From Thereva unica (taxonomy: Eukaryota; Arthropoda; Insecta; Diptera; Therevidae), in contig OX465286.1 in assembly GCA_949987705.1 (NCBI GenBank), positions 8,745,959-8,809,958 on the forward strand: 64,000 nucleotides of DNA. Direction: 5' to 3'. Shown here piece after piece: positions 41,629 to 53,226 of this stretch. How positions within the stretch are numbered: position 1 is the stretch's first letter; each line of letters opens with the position of its first letter. Made by a program: the position numbers and the translations under genes. Under the pieces are notes generated by a model. It saw only the letters and a program-made list of their open reading frames with translations, was not told the origin of the DNA and searched no databases.

Positions 41629-42967
41629 AAAGAGTTTATAAGACTACACGAGTTCAGTTTTATTTCTAAAAGAACAAAAACATGTTTTAATTTATAAAAA
41701 AAAAAAATAAAAATAAACAAAAACATATAAACATTTTTTAGCAATGTACAAAGGATGTTTGTGAGTGCAATTTTTTTAAATATATTTATTTAAATAATTA
41801 AAAGAGAAATAAATGAAAAAGAAAAATGATGCTATTTCCTAAAAATAAAAATAAATAAATAAATTAATAAATATCTTCAATATGCGCTTTGGACAAACAT
41901 TAAAATCTTTACTAATTTTTTATTGTATTTTTTATATATTTCGTTACTTATTGTTTTTCACAAGTGCACGGATGATATTTATTTTCATTTATAATATATA
42001 ATATATATTTTTTGTAAATAAAAAAAAAAATAATAAAAATTTAAATAAATAAAAAAAGGGGCTCAGGAAATGAACATCGTTTTACTTTTTACTATTATTA
42101 ATGATAAATAATTTAAAAATGAAATAACAAAAATATAAAATTAAACGATAAAAATATGAAATTATATATATATATATATACAAAAATTGTTTGATTAAAT
42201 TAGTTGTATGCTATTTTATTCAAGAATTTAAAATAATTTTTTGCTTGAGAAAAATAATTTTTACTTTAGCAAGCGGCTGTGTGTCAGTTCAATAAATTTT
42301 CGAAATTATTATAAATGGTATTTTTCGAAAATGCTTTGAAATGTATATGTACACCCCTGCCCTTATTTAACTTATAACTAATATCATTATTATTATAAAA
42401 TGCTTATTATCAAACATTGTTGTATGTTTATATTCTATAAAATAAATAAATATATTTAAATTGTTTTGCATAAACACAATCGATGGTGTGTGTATTTTAA
42501 AGGAAAAACAATTAAAAACAAAATTTTTGTGGAATAAAAGATTTTCCTTTAAACAAAAACAAAAAAAAAAAAATTCTTTTTTGTGATAGAAACTTCAACA
42601 AAATTCACAAACACACAGACATACACACACGCTTAACAAACCAGCAGGAAATCTTTATCAACTAATTTAGTAATTTTATTAAAACATAAAAACCAAAAAA
42701 AAAAAATAATAATAATAAATGAATCAAATGTAGCTTACAAGCAAAAATGCACGAATGATTAAAAAAATAAAAATAAAAGTGAAACCATCAACAACAAAAC
42801 AAACAAACAAACAAAACGTTCATATATTTCATATTAATTAATTTTACATTTAATATTATAAAAACAATAACTTTTTGCTTCCACTTTTTATTGTTTTTTT
42901 TAAACAAGAAAAAAAAATACATACAATTAAGAGCAGAAAATATTAATATTATTACAAAATACATATT
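41629..42967. other. A/T-rich spacer
   Basis: Poly-A tracts, TA repeats (for example near 42165-42180) and no recognised gene or element. Confidence 0.45.
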
Positions 42968-43744
42968 CACTCCGCGCGACAAATGTTTAACCTCATCCAA
43001 TTTTTTTCCAGTTTTTTCAAAATTTGTTTATTCCAGATATCTGGAGTTTATTATATATGTATGTATGTGTTGACCTGAACTGAATTGGTAAACTTTTGCC
43101 GAAATAAAAATCAAGTTACATTACACTCAGATTATCTCTAGAATTTTTTTTTTCTAAATTTGGCCCATATGCACTGCGACAATTGTTTAACCTCACATGC
43201 AAATTCAGGTGTAAAATAATGAAAAAATTTTGCTTTCTTCGATAACCAAATCGAGAACGATTCGAAAGCGTTTTCGAAAATGATAAAAAAGGAACGCTAT
43301 AACGAATCGCTTTTTAGATGGAATCGCGAAGGCTTTGTATGCATGTGTGCTTCGTTTTTTCGAATCGATATCGAATGAATCTCGAATGCCTTTTTATATG
43401 CTTGTGCTCGTTTTGCTCCTCCATTCACTTCTAATATTGTGAATGCTCATCAGCTTATTCGAATTGCGCCTGCGTTTCCAGCATAGTTATGTGAACGCAC
43501 TCATCTTCCGATAGCAAAACCCTCCAAAATCTCAAATTTTAAAGAAATTGGAAGGGAGAAAGAAACAAAATCACATGGAAAGAGCGTAAAAGCTTTAGGG
43601 GTCATTTTAACGATTGTTTCTCGAATGATTCTCGAATGATTCTCCACAAGTTTTCTTTCGAAATTAGCTCGAGCAAGCGAGCAGCCGAGAAATTGTTTGC
43701 AGGGACGCAGGTAATTTAACAAAACAAACGTGAGAATGTGTTCT

Positions 43745-45212
43745 AAGTTATATAATATTTATTATTCAATAATCTGTATTTCCATCATTTCGGTTTATAA
43801 CTTGAAACATTCTTCTTGGGAGAGAATCATATAAATTGTATAGTAAAGATATCGGTACTTCGTTCCAGGCATTTTTAATGGCTCATCCGTGGTACTATAC
43901 TGCTGACCATTTGAAAAAAAAACCCTTCTTGATAGCCATCCCCCACAAGTTTTCGACAATTACCCCGTTTATGGCTAGGTCGAAAAGTTGAGTCGAGATT
44001 GAGTTGAAATTTCGACCACCGTATATGATATTGAGTTGAGTTCACTTTGGGTTGAAATAGAGTTGAATTGATATCAAAAATAACCTCAAATTTTTGTATA
44101 AAATTCTCATTTATGGATATGTAAAAAATTCAGAACGAAATAATTTATTTTTCCTGTACCAGGAAAAAACATCGAACACTAATCTAACGCCGAAGGCGGA
44201 CTTCACGGATAGTAAATAAACAAGACAAATGTCACTTCAATCCAATTTCAACTTAACCTGCGTATATGAGGTGAAATATCAACTCGATCCAGATAGGAGA
44301 ACTGAGTTGGGTTGAGTGGACCCAGTTTCAACTCGATATCCGTTTATGACTGGGTTGAACCCGGGTTGAACCTTGTCATAAACGGGGTAAATATTAAGGT
44401 CCGGTGACAAAGAAGATCAAAATCCAAAACTTCAATATTTTCGTCCCGGAAACCAAGTTCTGACCACTCTGGGCTGTGTGAATTGTTGCGTAGTCATGTT
44501 GAAAAATCCATCTACCACCTTCCATTATACTTCCTGTATTTTAGATTTAGTCGCAGAAAGCAGGTCTTGGTACTTTTCTGCAGTTTGTCTGCCGGTAAGG
44601 ACCACCAAGTCTTCAGGACCATAGTAAGATATAGCCACCCCTATCATTACACCTCCTATTCGGCTGTGTCTCCTCGCTAAAAATCTCTGATCCTTCCGTA
44701 GATCGTGGAAATAATAGCAAAAACCATCTGGACCATCCAATGAAAACCGTTTTTCATCAGAAAAGATGACTCTTCTCCAGTCAGTGGTTCAAGACATGTG
44801 GTTTTGTGCAAATATAGAAGCCTATTTTCTTTATGGCGCTGAGTTAGAATGGGCTTCTTTTTCAATCGTCAACGTTGAAGCAATGGAGAGGATTTTATTA
44901 CTCTCTGTATAGTGCGTACAGATGCTGAACTGCCTGATTTTTCTGTTATTTCCCGACAACGATGAATTAGAAGCTTCTCTTAAAATACTGCGCCGTTCTC
45001 TTTCTGTAGTGGCTGTTTTCTTTCCTCCGTTTTTGACGTCTTCCATAATTCTCGGAATCATTTACATAATTTTTAACAACACAAGCACTTCTACCAATTC
45101 TCCGTGTGATTTTCCTATTTGATAGGCCTTCCTCACTAAATGCTTTAATTTTACCAATTTCTTCTGCAGCCAGTATTTTTCCTTTTTCCCATTTTAAATA
45201 AAAAAAAAACAC
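43745..45212 (-). pseudogene. Tc3-like transposase pseudogene
   Basis: From the N-terminus on the minus strand: the helix-turn-helix segment AAEEIGKIKAFSEEGLSNRK and ITRRIGRSACVVKNYV (45160-45060). Then TERERRSILREASNSSLS, KKKPILTQRHKENRLL and SLDGPDGFCYYFHDLRKDQR (about 44745-44680). GGVMIGVAISYYG follows, where Gly replaces the usual Trp of the family's VMVWG-type motif. The second catalytic region reads WIFQHDYATIHTA, with Tyr for the usual Asn after Asp. The final PDLN / IVENLWG motif is split by the MITE at 43961-44389. The C-terminal end reads AWNEVPISLLYNLYDSLPRR. Several frames are needed, so it is inactive. Confidence 0.8.
43961..44389. mobile_element. MITE in the transposase C-terminus, 3-bp TSD AAT
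   Basis: The ends taccccgtttatggc and gtcataaacggggta are inverted. The body has many gagttga/tcaactc words. AAT flanks it at 43958-43960 and 44390-44392. Taking it out with one AAT joins PDLN to IVENLWG in one frame, which fixes the borders. A 3-bp duplication suggests a PIF/Harbinger-type source. Confidence 0.8.
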
Positions 45213-45260
45213 TGCTAAAATAACTTTAAATTAAATCACTGGCACTAGACTGGTCTTAAC

Positions 45261-45682
45261 CAAAGTCTAGTAATAACAAGTCTTTCATCTTCATACAAAA
45301 TTTTCCCCCCGTTAGTTGTGTGCGTGCATATATGAACATCACTGCTGAGCAAAACTCAGCGCATACTTCGTGAATTCAGCGAGACAAAGCCAGATTCTCT
45401 CTTTACGATAAAGTATGCAGAACTGAAAAGGAAAGAAAATTGAATCAGCTGTTTTCTTTCATAAATCAAAACAAACGAGCAAATATGCACCAATACATTA
45501 AGTTTATTCCCATATAAACTCATAAAAGTTTAGCTGTTTAGTTGTATGCAAACGCGTATAAAAATGTTGCATTCTCTCTCTGATAGCCAGACATCGTCAT
45601 TTGAAGAACTTTTGCATATAGCTGTTCGCCTTCCACTCATTAACTATATGAAGATGAAAGACTTGTTAATTTATAGACTTTG
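45261..45682. mobile_element. hAT-like MITE, 8-bp TSD GTCTTAAC
   Basis: GTCTTAAC occurs at 45253-45260 and 45683-45690. The terminal repeats caaagtctagtaataacaag and cttgttaatttatagactttg are inverted and continue with tctttcatcttcata. An 8-bp duplication is typical of hAT elements. Confidence 0.8.
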
Positions 45683-45739
45683 GTCTTAACCCTCCGATAC
45701 GTTAACACAAATGAGATGAGGTTAAACAGTTGTTGCAGT

Positions 45740-45966
45740 CAGAGCCGGCGCTTGGGTCTTTTGCGCCCGGTGCACAAGACTATTTTGCGCCCCATAAGCT
45801 CTTCATTCTTTTTATCGCAGTGAAGGACAATGACAAGGACCCGTTGACAATTTTTTTTGTTACAGTTTCACATATCATCCTTTTTTCGTAATTTCTAAAA
45901 TTGCGCCCCTGTCCAATTGTGCCCGGTGCAAATGCATCGTTTGCACCTATGAAAGCGCCGCCCCTG
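45740..45966. mobile_element. hAT-like MITE with TIR CAGAGCCGGCGC
   Basis: The ends cagagccggcgc and gcgccgcccctg are inverted. Flanks gttgcagt (45732-45739) and gtcgcagt (45967-45974) differ by one base and make an 8-bp duplication. Length 227 bp, with repeated gcgcccggtgca-type words inside. It sits between the inner direct motif and the rest of the right end of the Tc3-like element. Confidence 0.8.
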
Positions 45967-46173
45967 GTCGCAGTGCATATGGGCAAAATTTAGAAGAAAA
46001 AAAATTCTAAGAATTTCTCAGTGTAATTTAACTTTATTGTTATTTCGGCAAAAGTTTACCAATTGTGTTCAGGTCAACACACATACATATAATAGACCCA
46101 GATTTGTGGAATTAACCAATTTTATAAAACTGGAAAAAATATTTGGGTGAGGTTAAACATTTGTCGCGGAGTG

Positions 46174-46984
46174 TATATAATACATATATGTTTTTGTATA
46201 TAGAAACATGCATTTCCTTTTACAGTGAATCAAATAAAAAAATAAAAAAAAAATAATAAAAATCAAATAAATAAATATTTTTTTAAAATACAAAAGAAAA
46301 CCAAACATACAAGAAAAAAAAAAAACAAAGGTACGCATTTATAAGCATAAATTACTGTCATTAAAAACTAAGCATAGTTGAAAAAAAATATATATATATA
46401 AATAAAAATTTATATAAATAAATATATGTATGCATGTATATAAATAAATATACATATGTGTGAATAAATATTTTATATATATACATATATTTATATTTAT
46501 ATATGTATATGTATATAACTCAAATAAATAGCCACTATACAATTTTTTGTACTTTTTACTAAACATATTAAATAAATAATAAAAAAAAAAATAAAATATA
46601 GTAAGAAAATTTAAGAGATAATACAAAAAAAAACAGTTTTTTCTCACACGTACAAAACTAACTTATAATAAACAAAAAATACTGCTAAAGCAAAGCATAA
46701 ATACAAAAAAAAAAAAACAAAGTCACCTGTATAAAATTAATTTATAATAAAATATAATTAAATACAAAAAAAGAAATGAAAAAGAAAAGGGGCACAAATA
46801 ATTTAATAAAAAAAAAAACAAAGTTGAAAAAATGAACAAAGTAAAGATATAACCAAAAAAAAGATATTTTTATTATCCAGATTTTGTGTGAAAAGAGTAA
46901 ATAACAATTATTGTGTTTTTTGCAATGATTTTTTTTTATATTTATCTAGATATATGCTTAGTTTTACAAGATATACACATTTTT
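46174..46984. other. A/T-rich spacer
   Basis: TA- and A-rich text with a TATA/TATG-rich track at 46390-46520. No feature recognised. Confidence 0.45.
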
Positions 46985-47456
46985 GCCCTTTTCATAATTG
47001 CATGGTTGCGCAAATCGATCTTTTGCTTGGTATTCAAAAAATCAAATGTGCAACCATCATTTGTTCAAAACTGCAACCTGCTTGGCAAGTCTGCGCAAAT
47101 CTTGCAACTAATTTTTGTACGCATGCTTATCTGATTAAAAAATAAGAAGAAAAGTATCAAAAGTGAAATGTTGTTATCGTTTTTCGATATTATTAGGTAT
47201 GTTTTATTTGAATTTAAACTATTATTGAAATTAATCTTATGTTTTCTATAGTTTTAGCAAAGAACTCAGAAAATGAAGGAAAAAAAACTTTATGCTTGAA
47301 ACGTCAAAATTCTGACATATACATATTTTTGACAGCTTATTGCTTTCATATCAAAAATGCAAAGTTTCTAGATTGCGCAACTGATTTACCTGACAGTTGC
47401 TCTTTTGCTAACATGCATGCAACCAAGCAAGCAACCATGCAATTATGAAAAAGGCC
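46985..47456. mobile_element. MITE with ends CCCTTTTCATAATTGCATGG
   Basis: Left cccttttcataattgcatgg and right ccatgcaattatgaaaaagg are inverted; ttgcgcaa and gcaagcaa words follow inward on both sides. No coding content. Confidence 0.65.
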
Positions 47457-48386
47457 TTTATTGCGATGCGAGATTAACTGGGAATCTGTTTAAAAGTAAA
47501 TGCTATCACAATAAAATAATTTAAAACAATTGTTTTTACATCACAACAACGGTAATTGATTTTTTGTAATAAAGAATAATGAATGATAATACTGAAAAAT
47601 GTATATTTAACATTTTTTTAAGGAGACTTGAAAGTTTAAATACATATAATAAAAACAACAAAAAAAAGACTCGAATATACAGTGCCTCAAACGAATAATG
47701 CAGTGACAATTTTTAAAAATAAATCTCATAAAAACATGGCGAAATAACCACTGATTGAAATTAATAACACGCAGATCATTTTTTTTTCTAATTTCATGGT
47801 ATTTTAACATATTTTTATCTAAAATTTATTTATTTCTATATAACCTACTCTAAGAAAGACAATAAAGAAAAAAATTAATTCAAATTTGATGTCAAACGAA
47901 TAATCGGAAACTGTTGGTAACGTAACACTTGTGAAAGCATTTTTTTTTAGATAAAATTTAGGTCAATACTTAGTGGCCAATCCTTTTGCTGCCACTACCG
48001 CCTGCAGTCTATTAGGCATAGGGCCCCTATGCTGAAAGTCGAGTCATATGACAGTCGCATGTAGATGTCGATGTCGTCTCGTTGGTGTGCTGAGAGTCGA
48101 GTGCCGTGGCAAGTCGTTCGAGTTGAAGAAAAGAAAATGTCGTTTTAGTTAAATTACGACTGTCAGCACAGGGGTCGGAGAGTTTAGGTTTTAAGTTAAA
48201 TTTTTTTTTATGATTCGTGAGGAACAAACATTTTGGAGTTTGAAACTATAAACATTTTTGAGCTTTCCTCCATTTCGGTAAAATTTGGCAATGGAAGTCC
48301 GAAAACTTCCGGGAAAGTTATATACTATATTTACTACATTACCTTTTGTCAACCTAAATAGATCATGTACGGGTGAACCTGAACTA

Positions 48387-50862
48387 CAGTAATGTCTCGC
48401 TAATCCGGATCAATTTTGGGCCGCCTTTGTCCGGATTAGCGAATTTTCCGGATTGGCAAGTACATACGGTAAATAGTAAAAAATACATAGGAATTATCTT
48501 TGAGACAATCATTTCATTGTCACCATAAACATTTATTATTTTTACAAGAATTTAATTTTTATTTTATCATTTTTACAAGAATTTAAAAAAAATCCGTTAT
48601 AGTTGTTTGTCTTTTTTTGGAATTTACAACAGCTCGTTGCGCTTTTTCTTTCAATTCCTGCAGAACCATTATCATGTTGATAGAAACGTTGTTTTGCGAG
48701 CTCCACTCGATGACAGTTCCAATGGCTTCAACAGCAGCTTCATTTCTAACTCGCATAGGATTTTCGTCTCCTACATTCAATCCGAAAAATTCCTCATCTT
48801 CGTCTTCGGTTTCTATGGCCTCCTCTTCAATAATATCATCGACGTTCGTCTCTTCCATCCAATCGTTAACTTCGTCCGCCGTATAAGTCGATTCGCTTTG
48901 CATTGCTAATCTTAAATTTTCGCCAATTTCCTCAGCATCGCGTATTTGACGGATCAATTCATTTAACGGGATTAAATCCTCACCAGACCAATCTTCATTT
49001 TCCTCCTCAAACAAACTTTTCCAACACGACTTGATCATGCTTTGTTTCAAATTTCTCCAAGCACACGCCAGAAAGTACACGGCATCCTTCAACGTCAGTG
49101 CTTTCAGCAACTTATCAACATCCTTCTCTCTCGAGCATAGAATGTGAGAAATCAATTTTTTTTATATAAAAGTTTGGTTACACGGATAATGTTCTGATCA
49201 AGTGGCTGTATCAATGCTGTGCAGTTCGGTGGCAAAAACATTGCGCAAATCTGCCCGTCTGCGGTCTTGAGATCATCAACAGGTGGATGACAAGGTGCAT
49301 TATCTAAGAGAAGAAGTGCTTTCTGAGGTTTGCCGAAGCTTTCTAGAAAATCCCGGACCTGCGGAACGAAAGACTGAAAAAACCATGTTCTGAAGATTTC
49401 GGATGTCATCCAAGCTTTGGAACTCGACCGGTATTCTACCGGAAGCGCAACGTTTCGGAACGCTCGAGGATTCCTCGATTTACCAATCACAAGTAACCTC
49501 AACTGATGGTCACCTGATGCGTTAGTGCAGCCCAAAAATGTCAAACGCTGTTTGTGTGCTTTACGACCTGGGGCTGTTTTTTCGTGCGACGTTACAAGTG
49601 TCTTGTTCGGCAACAACTTCCAAAAGAGTCCGCTCTCATCCGCATTGTAAATCTGACATGGTTCCAAGTTCATCTCACGAATTTTTTCAAGAAATTTTAC
49701 TTGAAACGGTGCTACACTTGTGTCTTTGTTGGACAATTTTTCGCCAGATTTTTAATCCTCTAATACCAAAACGTTTCCGGAAATTTGTAATCCAACCCCT
49801 GCTCGCGTGGAATTCTTGACCTTCGCCATAAACTTTTCGCAGAATTTTTTGGGCTTGGATCTGCAGCATTTCCTCCGATATGGCCACATGTCTCTCTCGT
49901 TGCTTGATAAACCACCTGTACAGACGTCTATTCAAGTCCGGAAATTCTCCCTTCTTCATTGTTTTTCTTTTATTGACTCCATAGACAGAAACATAACTAA
50001 AAAATTTTGAAATCAGCCTAACGAAGCCATCCATGATGCATGATGAAAGACTACTTACTCCAAAATTTGATTTCTTTTCTTTTTTATATCGCCGACTGTC
50101 GATTTTCCAATTCCAAATTCTGTTGCTATATTTTTTAAGGACTTTCCACTGTCAATCTTTTTTAAAATTGCAACTTTTTCCTTTATTGACAAAATTGAAA
50201 TGTTTCGTTTTCATTTTCAAAAGATCACAACACCACAAATTCTAAAAATGAATAATGAAAGCCTGCACTTGATGCACAGTCCGAGCTTCGAAAAGAGAAG
50301 ATAAGGAACCGAACATAGCGTACATTATACGAATTCGAGGGAAGCATCTGGGCTCAAGCATTTCAAGAGAATTTCTCGCTCCCAATCTATTGTATGGCTC
50401 TCAAAGAGAGCTTTCAAGCCAGAAACTGCAGAACCCGAACAAAGGTGTAGCGAAATTCGGTCGAATTTGGTACAAAATTTTCAACCAAGTTATGTGTTCT
50501 CATCTGGATGGTTGCCACCTCCCGGTTGTTGGCTAAATATGACCGTGTTGTGCAGAAATACATGGCGGTGCTGTGCAAAAGTGTTGCTAAAATGCTTCCC
50601 TGATTTAAATTAATTGCGCTTCCTTCTCTTCTCTATTCTAAGAGTCCGAGTCAAACGAATAATCAAAAACAATAATTTCCTAGAATCCGCTACACTGTCT
50701 ACAACGGCTTTTAACATTTTTTGCATGTAACGTATTACGTCCGGATTGTAAAATGTAAAAATGTCCGTCCGGATTGTAAAATACATCAATGGAAAAAAAA
50801 TTTCGTCCGGATTACCGAGGTTTCCGGATCAGTGAGATCGCCGGATTAGCGAGACATTACTA
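48387..50862 (-). mobile_element. Tigger/pogo-like DNA transposon
   Basis: The ends cagtaatgtctcgctaatcc and ggattagcgagacattact are inverted, with TA at 48385-48386 and 50863-50864. Further words (gtccggattagcgaa; gtccggattaccgagg) repeat inside both ends. It carries a transposase pseudogene. Length 2476 bp. Confidence 0.85.
48583..50220 (-). pseudogene. Tigger-like transposase (CENP-B/pogo type), frameshifted
   Basis: The N-terminal helix-turn-helix reads SIKEKVAILKKIDSGKSLKN and IATEFGIGKSTVGDIKKKR (about 50200-50065). A 62-nt intron with GTAAGT and TTTTTTAG ends (50058-49997) restores the frame to VNKRKTMKKGEFPDL. The second DNA-binding domain has LYRWFIKQRE and HASRGWITNFRKRFGIR. The DDE domain has YNADESG, LLLLDNAPCHP and ALIQPLDQNII. 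The C-terminus is acidic and ends KKRQTTITDFF, as in this family. Frameshifts lie near the start, near 49745 and in an A8 run at about 49157. Three catalytic acidic positions appear intact, so decay is mild. Confidence 0.85.
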
Positions 50863-51493
50863 TATTTAATTTTAGAGTTATTTCTTCCCGAAAATATTTG
50901 TAATTTGTCGCCATGCGATTCATAGCATATCTGTGCCCTTTAACCACATCTGGATGGTTTTCTAAAATTCAAACTAATGTTTCGAATTGTTTTCTATTTG
51001 TAATTTTTATTCTGAAATTATTAAACACTCCAAAAATAACATATATGTATTTGCTAGTTTTAATGTAACAATTTAACTTACACTTTCAAATTCTCCATCT
51101 TTCTCACTAACTCAAACAGTCCGACCAAAAGTGACAACAAAATTACAATAAAAACGATTGTCAGCATACCAAATAAGCTGTCGTTTATGTCAGCAGATTT
51201 AATACGACAAGAATCGACTATCAGCACACCGATATATTAGCTTCACTTTTTATGACAGCAAATACGACTTTCAGCACAGGGGCCTTAGTGGCGAATCCTT
51301 TTGCTGCCATTACAGCCTGCAGTCTATTAGGCATAAATTTTACCAAATTTCTACAAAACTCAGGCTCAATATTAAGTCATTCTTGTTTAATGGCTTCTTT
51401 TAATTGTTCTGTTATAAAAGAATCTACCTATTCACTTGGTTGTACGCAAATCTTTAATGAATGGAATTTCACTCTTTCCCTGTTATCATGTCG

Positions 51494-52093
51494 TGCTGAA
51501 AGTCGAGTCATATGACAGTCGCATGGACATGTCGATGTCGTTTCGTTTTTTTGTTAGTGTGCTGAGAGTCGGATGGTGTGACAAGTCGTTTGAGTTGAAG
51601 AAATTGTCGTTTCAGTAAAATTACGACTGTCAGCACAGGGGTCTGAGAGTGTATATGCTAAGTTTTTGTGTTTCGTGAGGAATAAACATTTTTAGTTAAT
51701 ATTCTTGTTGTGGTTTAGTAGTTCGGAAGATGAAGATACGCAAACGCAAGGAACATTTGTGTAATTTGTCAGCATATCTCTGCCCTTTAAAATTCGAGCT
51801 TATGTTTCGAATTGTTTTCTATTTGTAATTTTTATTCTGAAATTATTAAAAACTTAAAATTAAACACTCCAAAATAACAAATATGTATTTTCTTTCAAAT
51901 TTTCCTACGTTGTAACTAACGCAAACAGCCCGAACAAATGTGACAACAAAACTACAATAAAAACGATTGTCAGCACACCAAATAAGCTGTCGTTTATGCC
52001 AACAGATTTTACACGACAAGAATCGACTATCAGCACACCGATATACTAGCTTCACTTGTTATGACAGCAAATACGACTTTCAGCACAGGGGCC
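51494..52093. mobile_element. Second long member of the GCCCCTGTGCTGAAAGTCG family
   Basis: The left part gtgctgaaagtcgagtcata lacks the outermost gcccct; the right end reads cgactttcagcacaggggcc. The 600-bp body parallels the copy at 48021-51284 minus the Tigger. The left flank is Tc1-like transposase text and the right flank a retrotransposon fragment. Confidence 0.7.
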
Positions 52094-52109
52094 ATAGATT
52101 ATGCCTTCG

Positions 52110-52515
52110 TTCATTCGATCATTCCATACGTGTTTAGCTTAAGTAGTAGTCCTTCAACCCATACAGAGTCAAAGGCCTCGAGTCAAGTCAACCAGGCATG
52201 CTACCGTACACTGGCTCTTGGCAAAGTTCCAGTGTAAATCGGACACTAATTTTGCGCAACCATGGATAATGCCATGTTTCGCCCGAAATCTGAACGGAAT
52301 TATTCCATTTTCCTCAACCTAGCTTGTCAGCGAACGATTAACTACAATTTGTTGATGTTTGAAAGTAAGCTTATTGACCGTAGATTAGCTGGGTTTGACC
52401 TGTCTTTGGTTCCTTTAGGGATAGGATATACCACAGTCGTTGTCCAGCTTTCTGGAAAATAGGCATTGGTTAAACAATTGTTGAACAACATGGTGTAGAT
52501 ATCGATTTTACTGAT
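52110..52515 (-). mobile_element. Jockey-like RT fragment
   Basis: On the minus strand it reads LFNNCLTNAYFPESWTTTVV, PIPKGTKDRSNPANLRSISL and, after frameshifts, VACLVDLTRGLFDSVWVEGL. This is the fingers and palm start of a jockey-group RT. No other part of the element is present. Confidence 0.65.
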
Positions 52516-52989
52516 TACTGTCTATTCTCATCACGATATCTTATTATGATATCATGCACAGTTGAGTGACCCTTACCAACGATTTTCATTTGGCCATTTT
52601 TGATGGCAGATCTTATGGAAAACTCGATGGAAAGCCATTATGGCCGACCATAAAATCTGCCATGAATTCGACCATAATTTGACGTTTGTTCAAACAATTA
52701 TGGCGGATAGTTTAAAATTTAGTTTGAATGTGTAGTTTTAGTAGTAGGTACATGTTTTCATAATTCTAAAAAAAAAAGTTTGATTCGGTAACTTTTGTGA
52801 AGATATGCCATTTTTTCAAATGAAAACTCTGCCATAAATTGCCCGCCACCATGACATTTGACAGTTCAAGCCATAATATATGGCGATGGTGATGGAGAAA
52901 AATATGGAATGTGTAGACACTGTGTTAAATAAAGCGCTTTGAAAGACCTTTTGGAGCGCCTTTTTTCCTACTGGGGCTCTTATGTTTAC
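52516..52989. other. Unassigned DNA inside the Tc1-like shell
   Basis: Contains several gccataa / ttatggc words in both orientations (52610-52880), perhaps a degenerate inverted-repeat element, but no clear ends. Confidence 0.35.
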
Positions 52990-53226
52990 AAGTATTACCG
53001 ATTATTCGTTTGACATCAAATTTGAATTAATTTTTTATTTATTGTGTCTTTCTTAGACTATATTTGAAAGAAAGAAATTTTTGATGAGAATATGTTAAAA
53101 TACAATGAAAAAAAAAAAAAAACTGAGCTGCGTGGTATTAATTTCAATCGGTGGTTATTTCACCATGTTTTTATCAGATTTATATTTAAAAATTATCACA
53201 GTCCGATTATTCGTTTCAGCCACTTG

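Larger units (their letters stand above)
42968..46173 (-). mobile_element. Tc1/mariner (Tc3-like) transposon with long IR/DR ends, carrying three nested MITEs
   Basis: The left end (42968-43195) and right end (about 45718-46173, interrupted) are inverted repeats of about 210-230 bp. Each has an outer and an inner direct motif: gcgacaaatgtttaacctca outside and gcgacaattgtttaacctca inside at the left, with the same arrangement at the right. This is the IR/DR layout of transposase binding sites. A decayed transposase (43745-45212) lies between them on the minus strand. TA follows the right end. Inserted MITEs are at 43961-44389, 45261-45682 and 45740-45966. Confidence 0.8.
48021..51284. mobile_element. 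Long member of the GCCCCTGTGCTGAAAGTCG family, interrupted by a Tigger-like transposon
   Basis: The left end reads ggcccctatgctgaaagtcg and the right end cgactttcagcacaggggcc. The internal text is shared with 51494-52093 (for example catatgacagtcgcat; acgacaagaatcgactatca; ttcgaattgttttctatttg). Without the Tigger insertion the element would be about 0.8 kb. Confidence 0.75.
47680..53226 (-). mobile_element. Tc1-like IR/DR transposon shell holding nested elements
   Basis: The left end (47680-47905) and right end (52990-53226) are inverted repeats of about 230 bp. Each carries AAACGAATAAT twice: outer ctcaaacgaataatgc and inner gtcaaacgaataatcgg at the left, with their complements at the right. 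TA flanks both ends. Transposase C-terminal text is found on the minus strand at 47963-48019 (MPNRLQAVVAAKG, then TKY and stop) and again at 51285-51480 (LKEAIKQE, then PEFCRNLVKFMPNRLQAVMA). The N-terminal part is not seen; retrotransposon text occupies part of that space. A foldback element bearing a Tigger-like transposon (48021-51284) and a second foldback copy (51494-52093) interrupt it. One element or two overlapping ones are both possible. Confidence 0.65.

Noticed and set aside
46339..46647. 102-residue minus-strand frame rich in Tyr and Ile
   Set aside because: Composition artefact of TATA-like repeats.
47970..51334. A 52-bp direct repeat either side of the foldback/Tigger block as a target duplication
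   Set aside because: Too long and has several mismatches; both parts encode the same Tc1 transposase C-terminus, so homology of two element copies explains it better.
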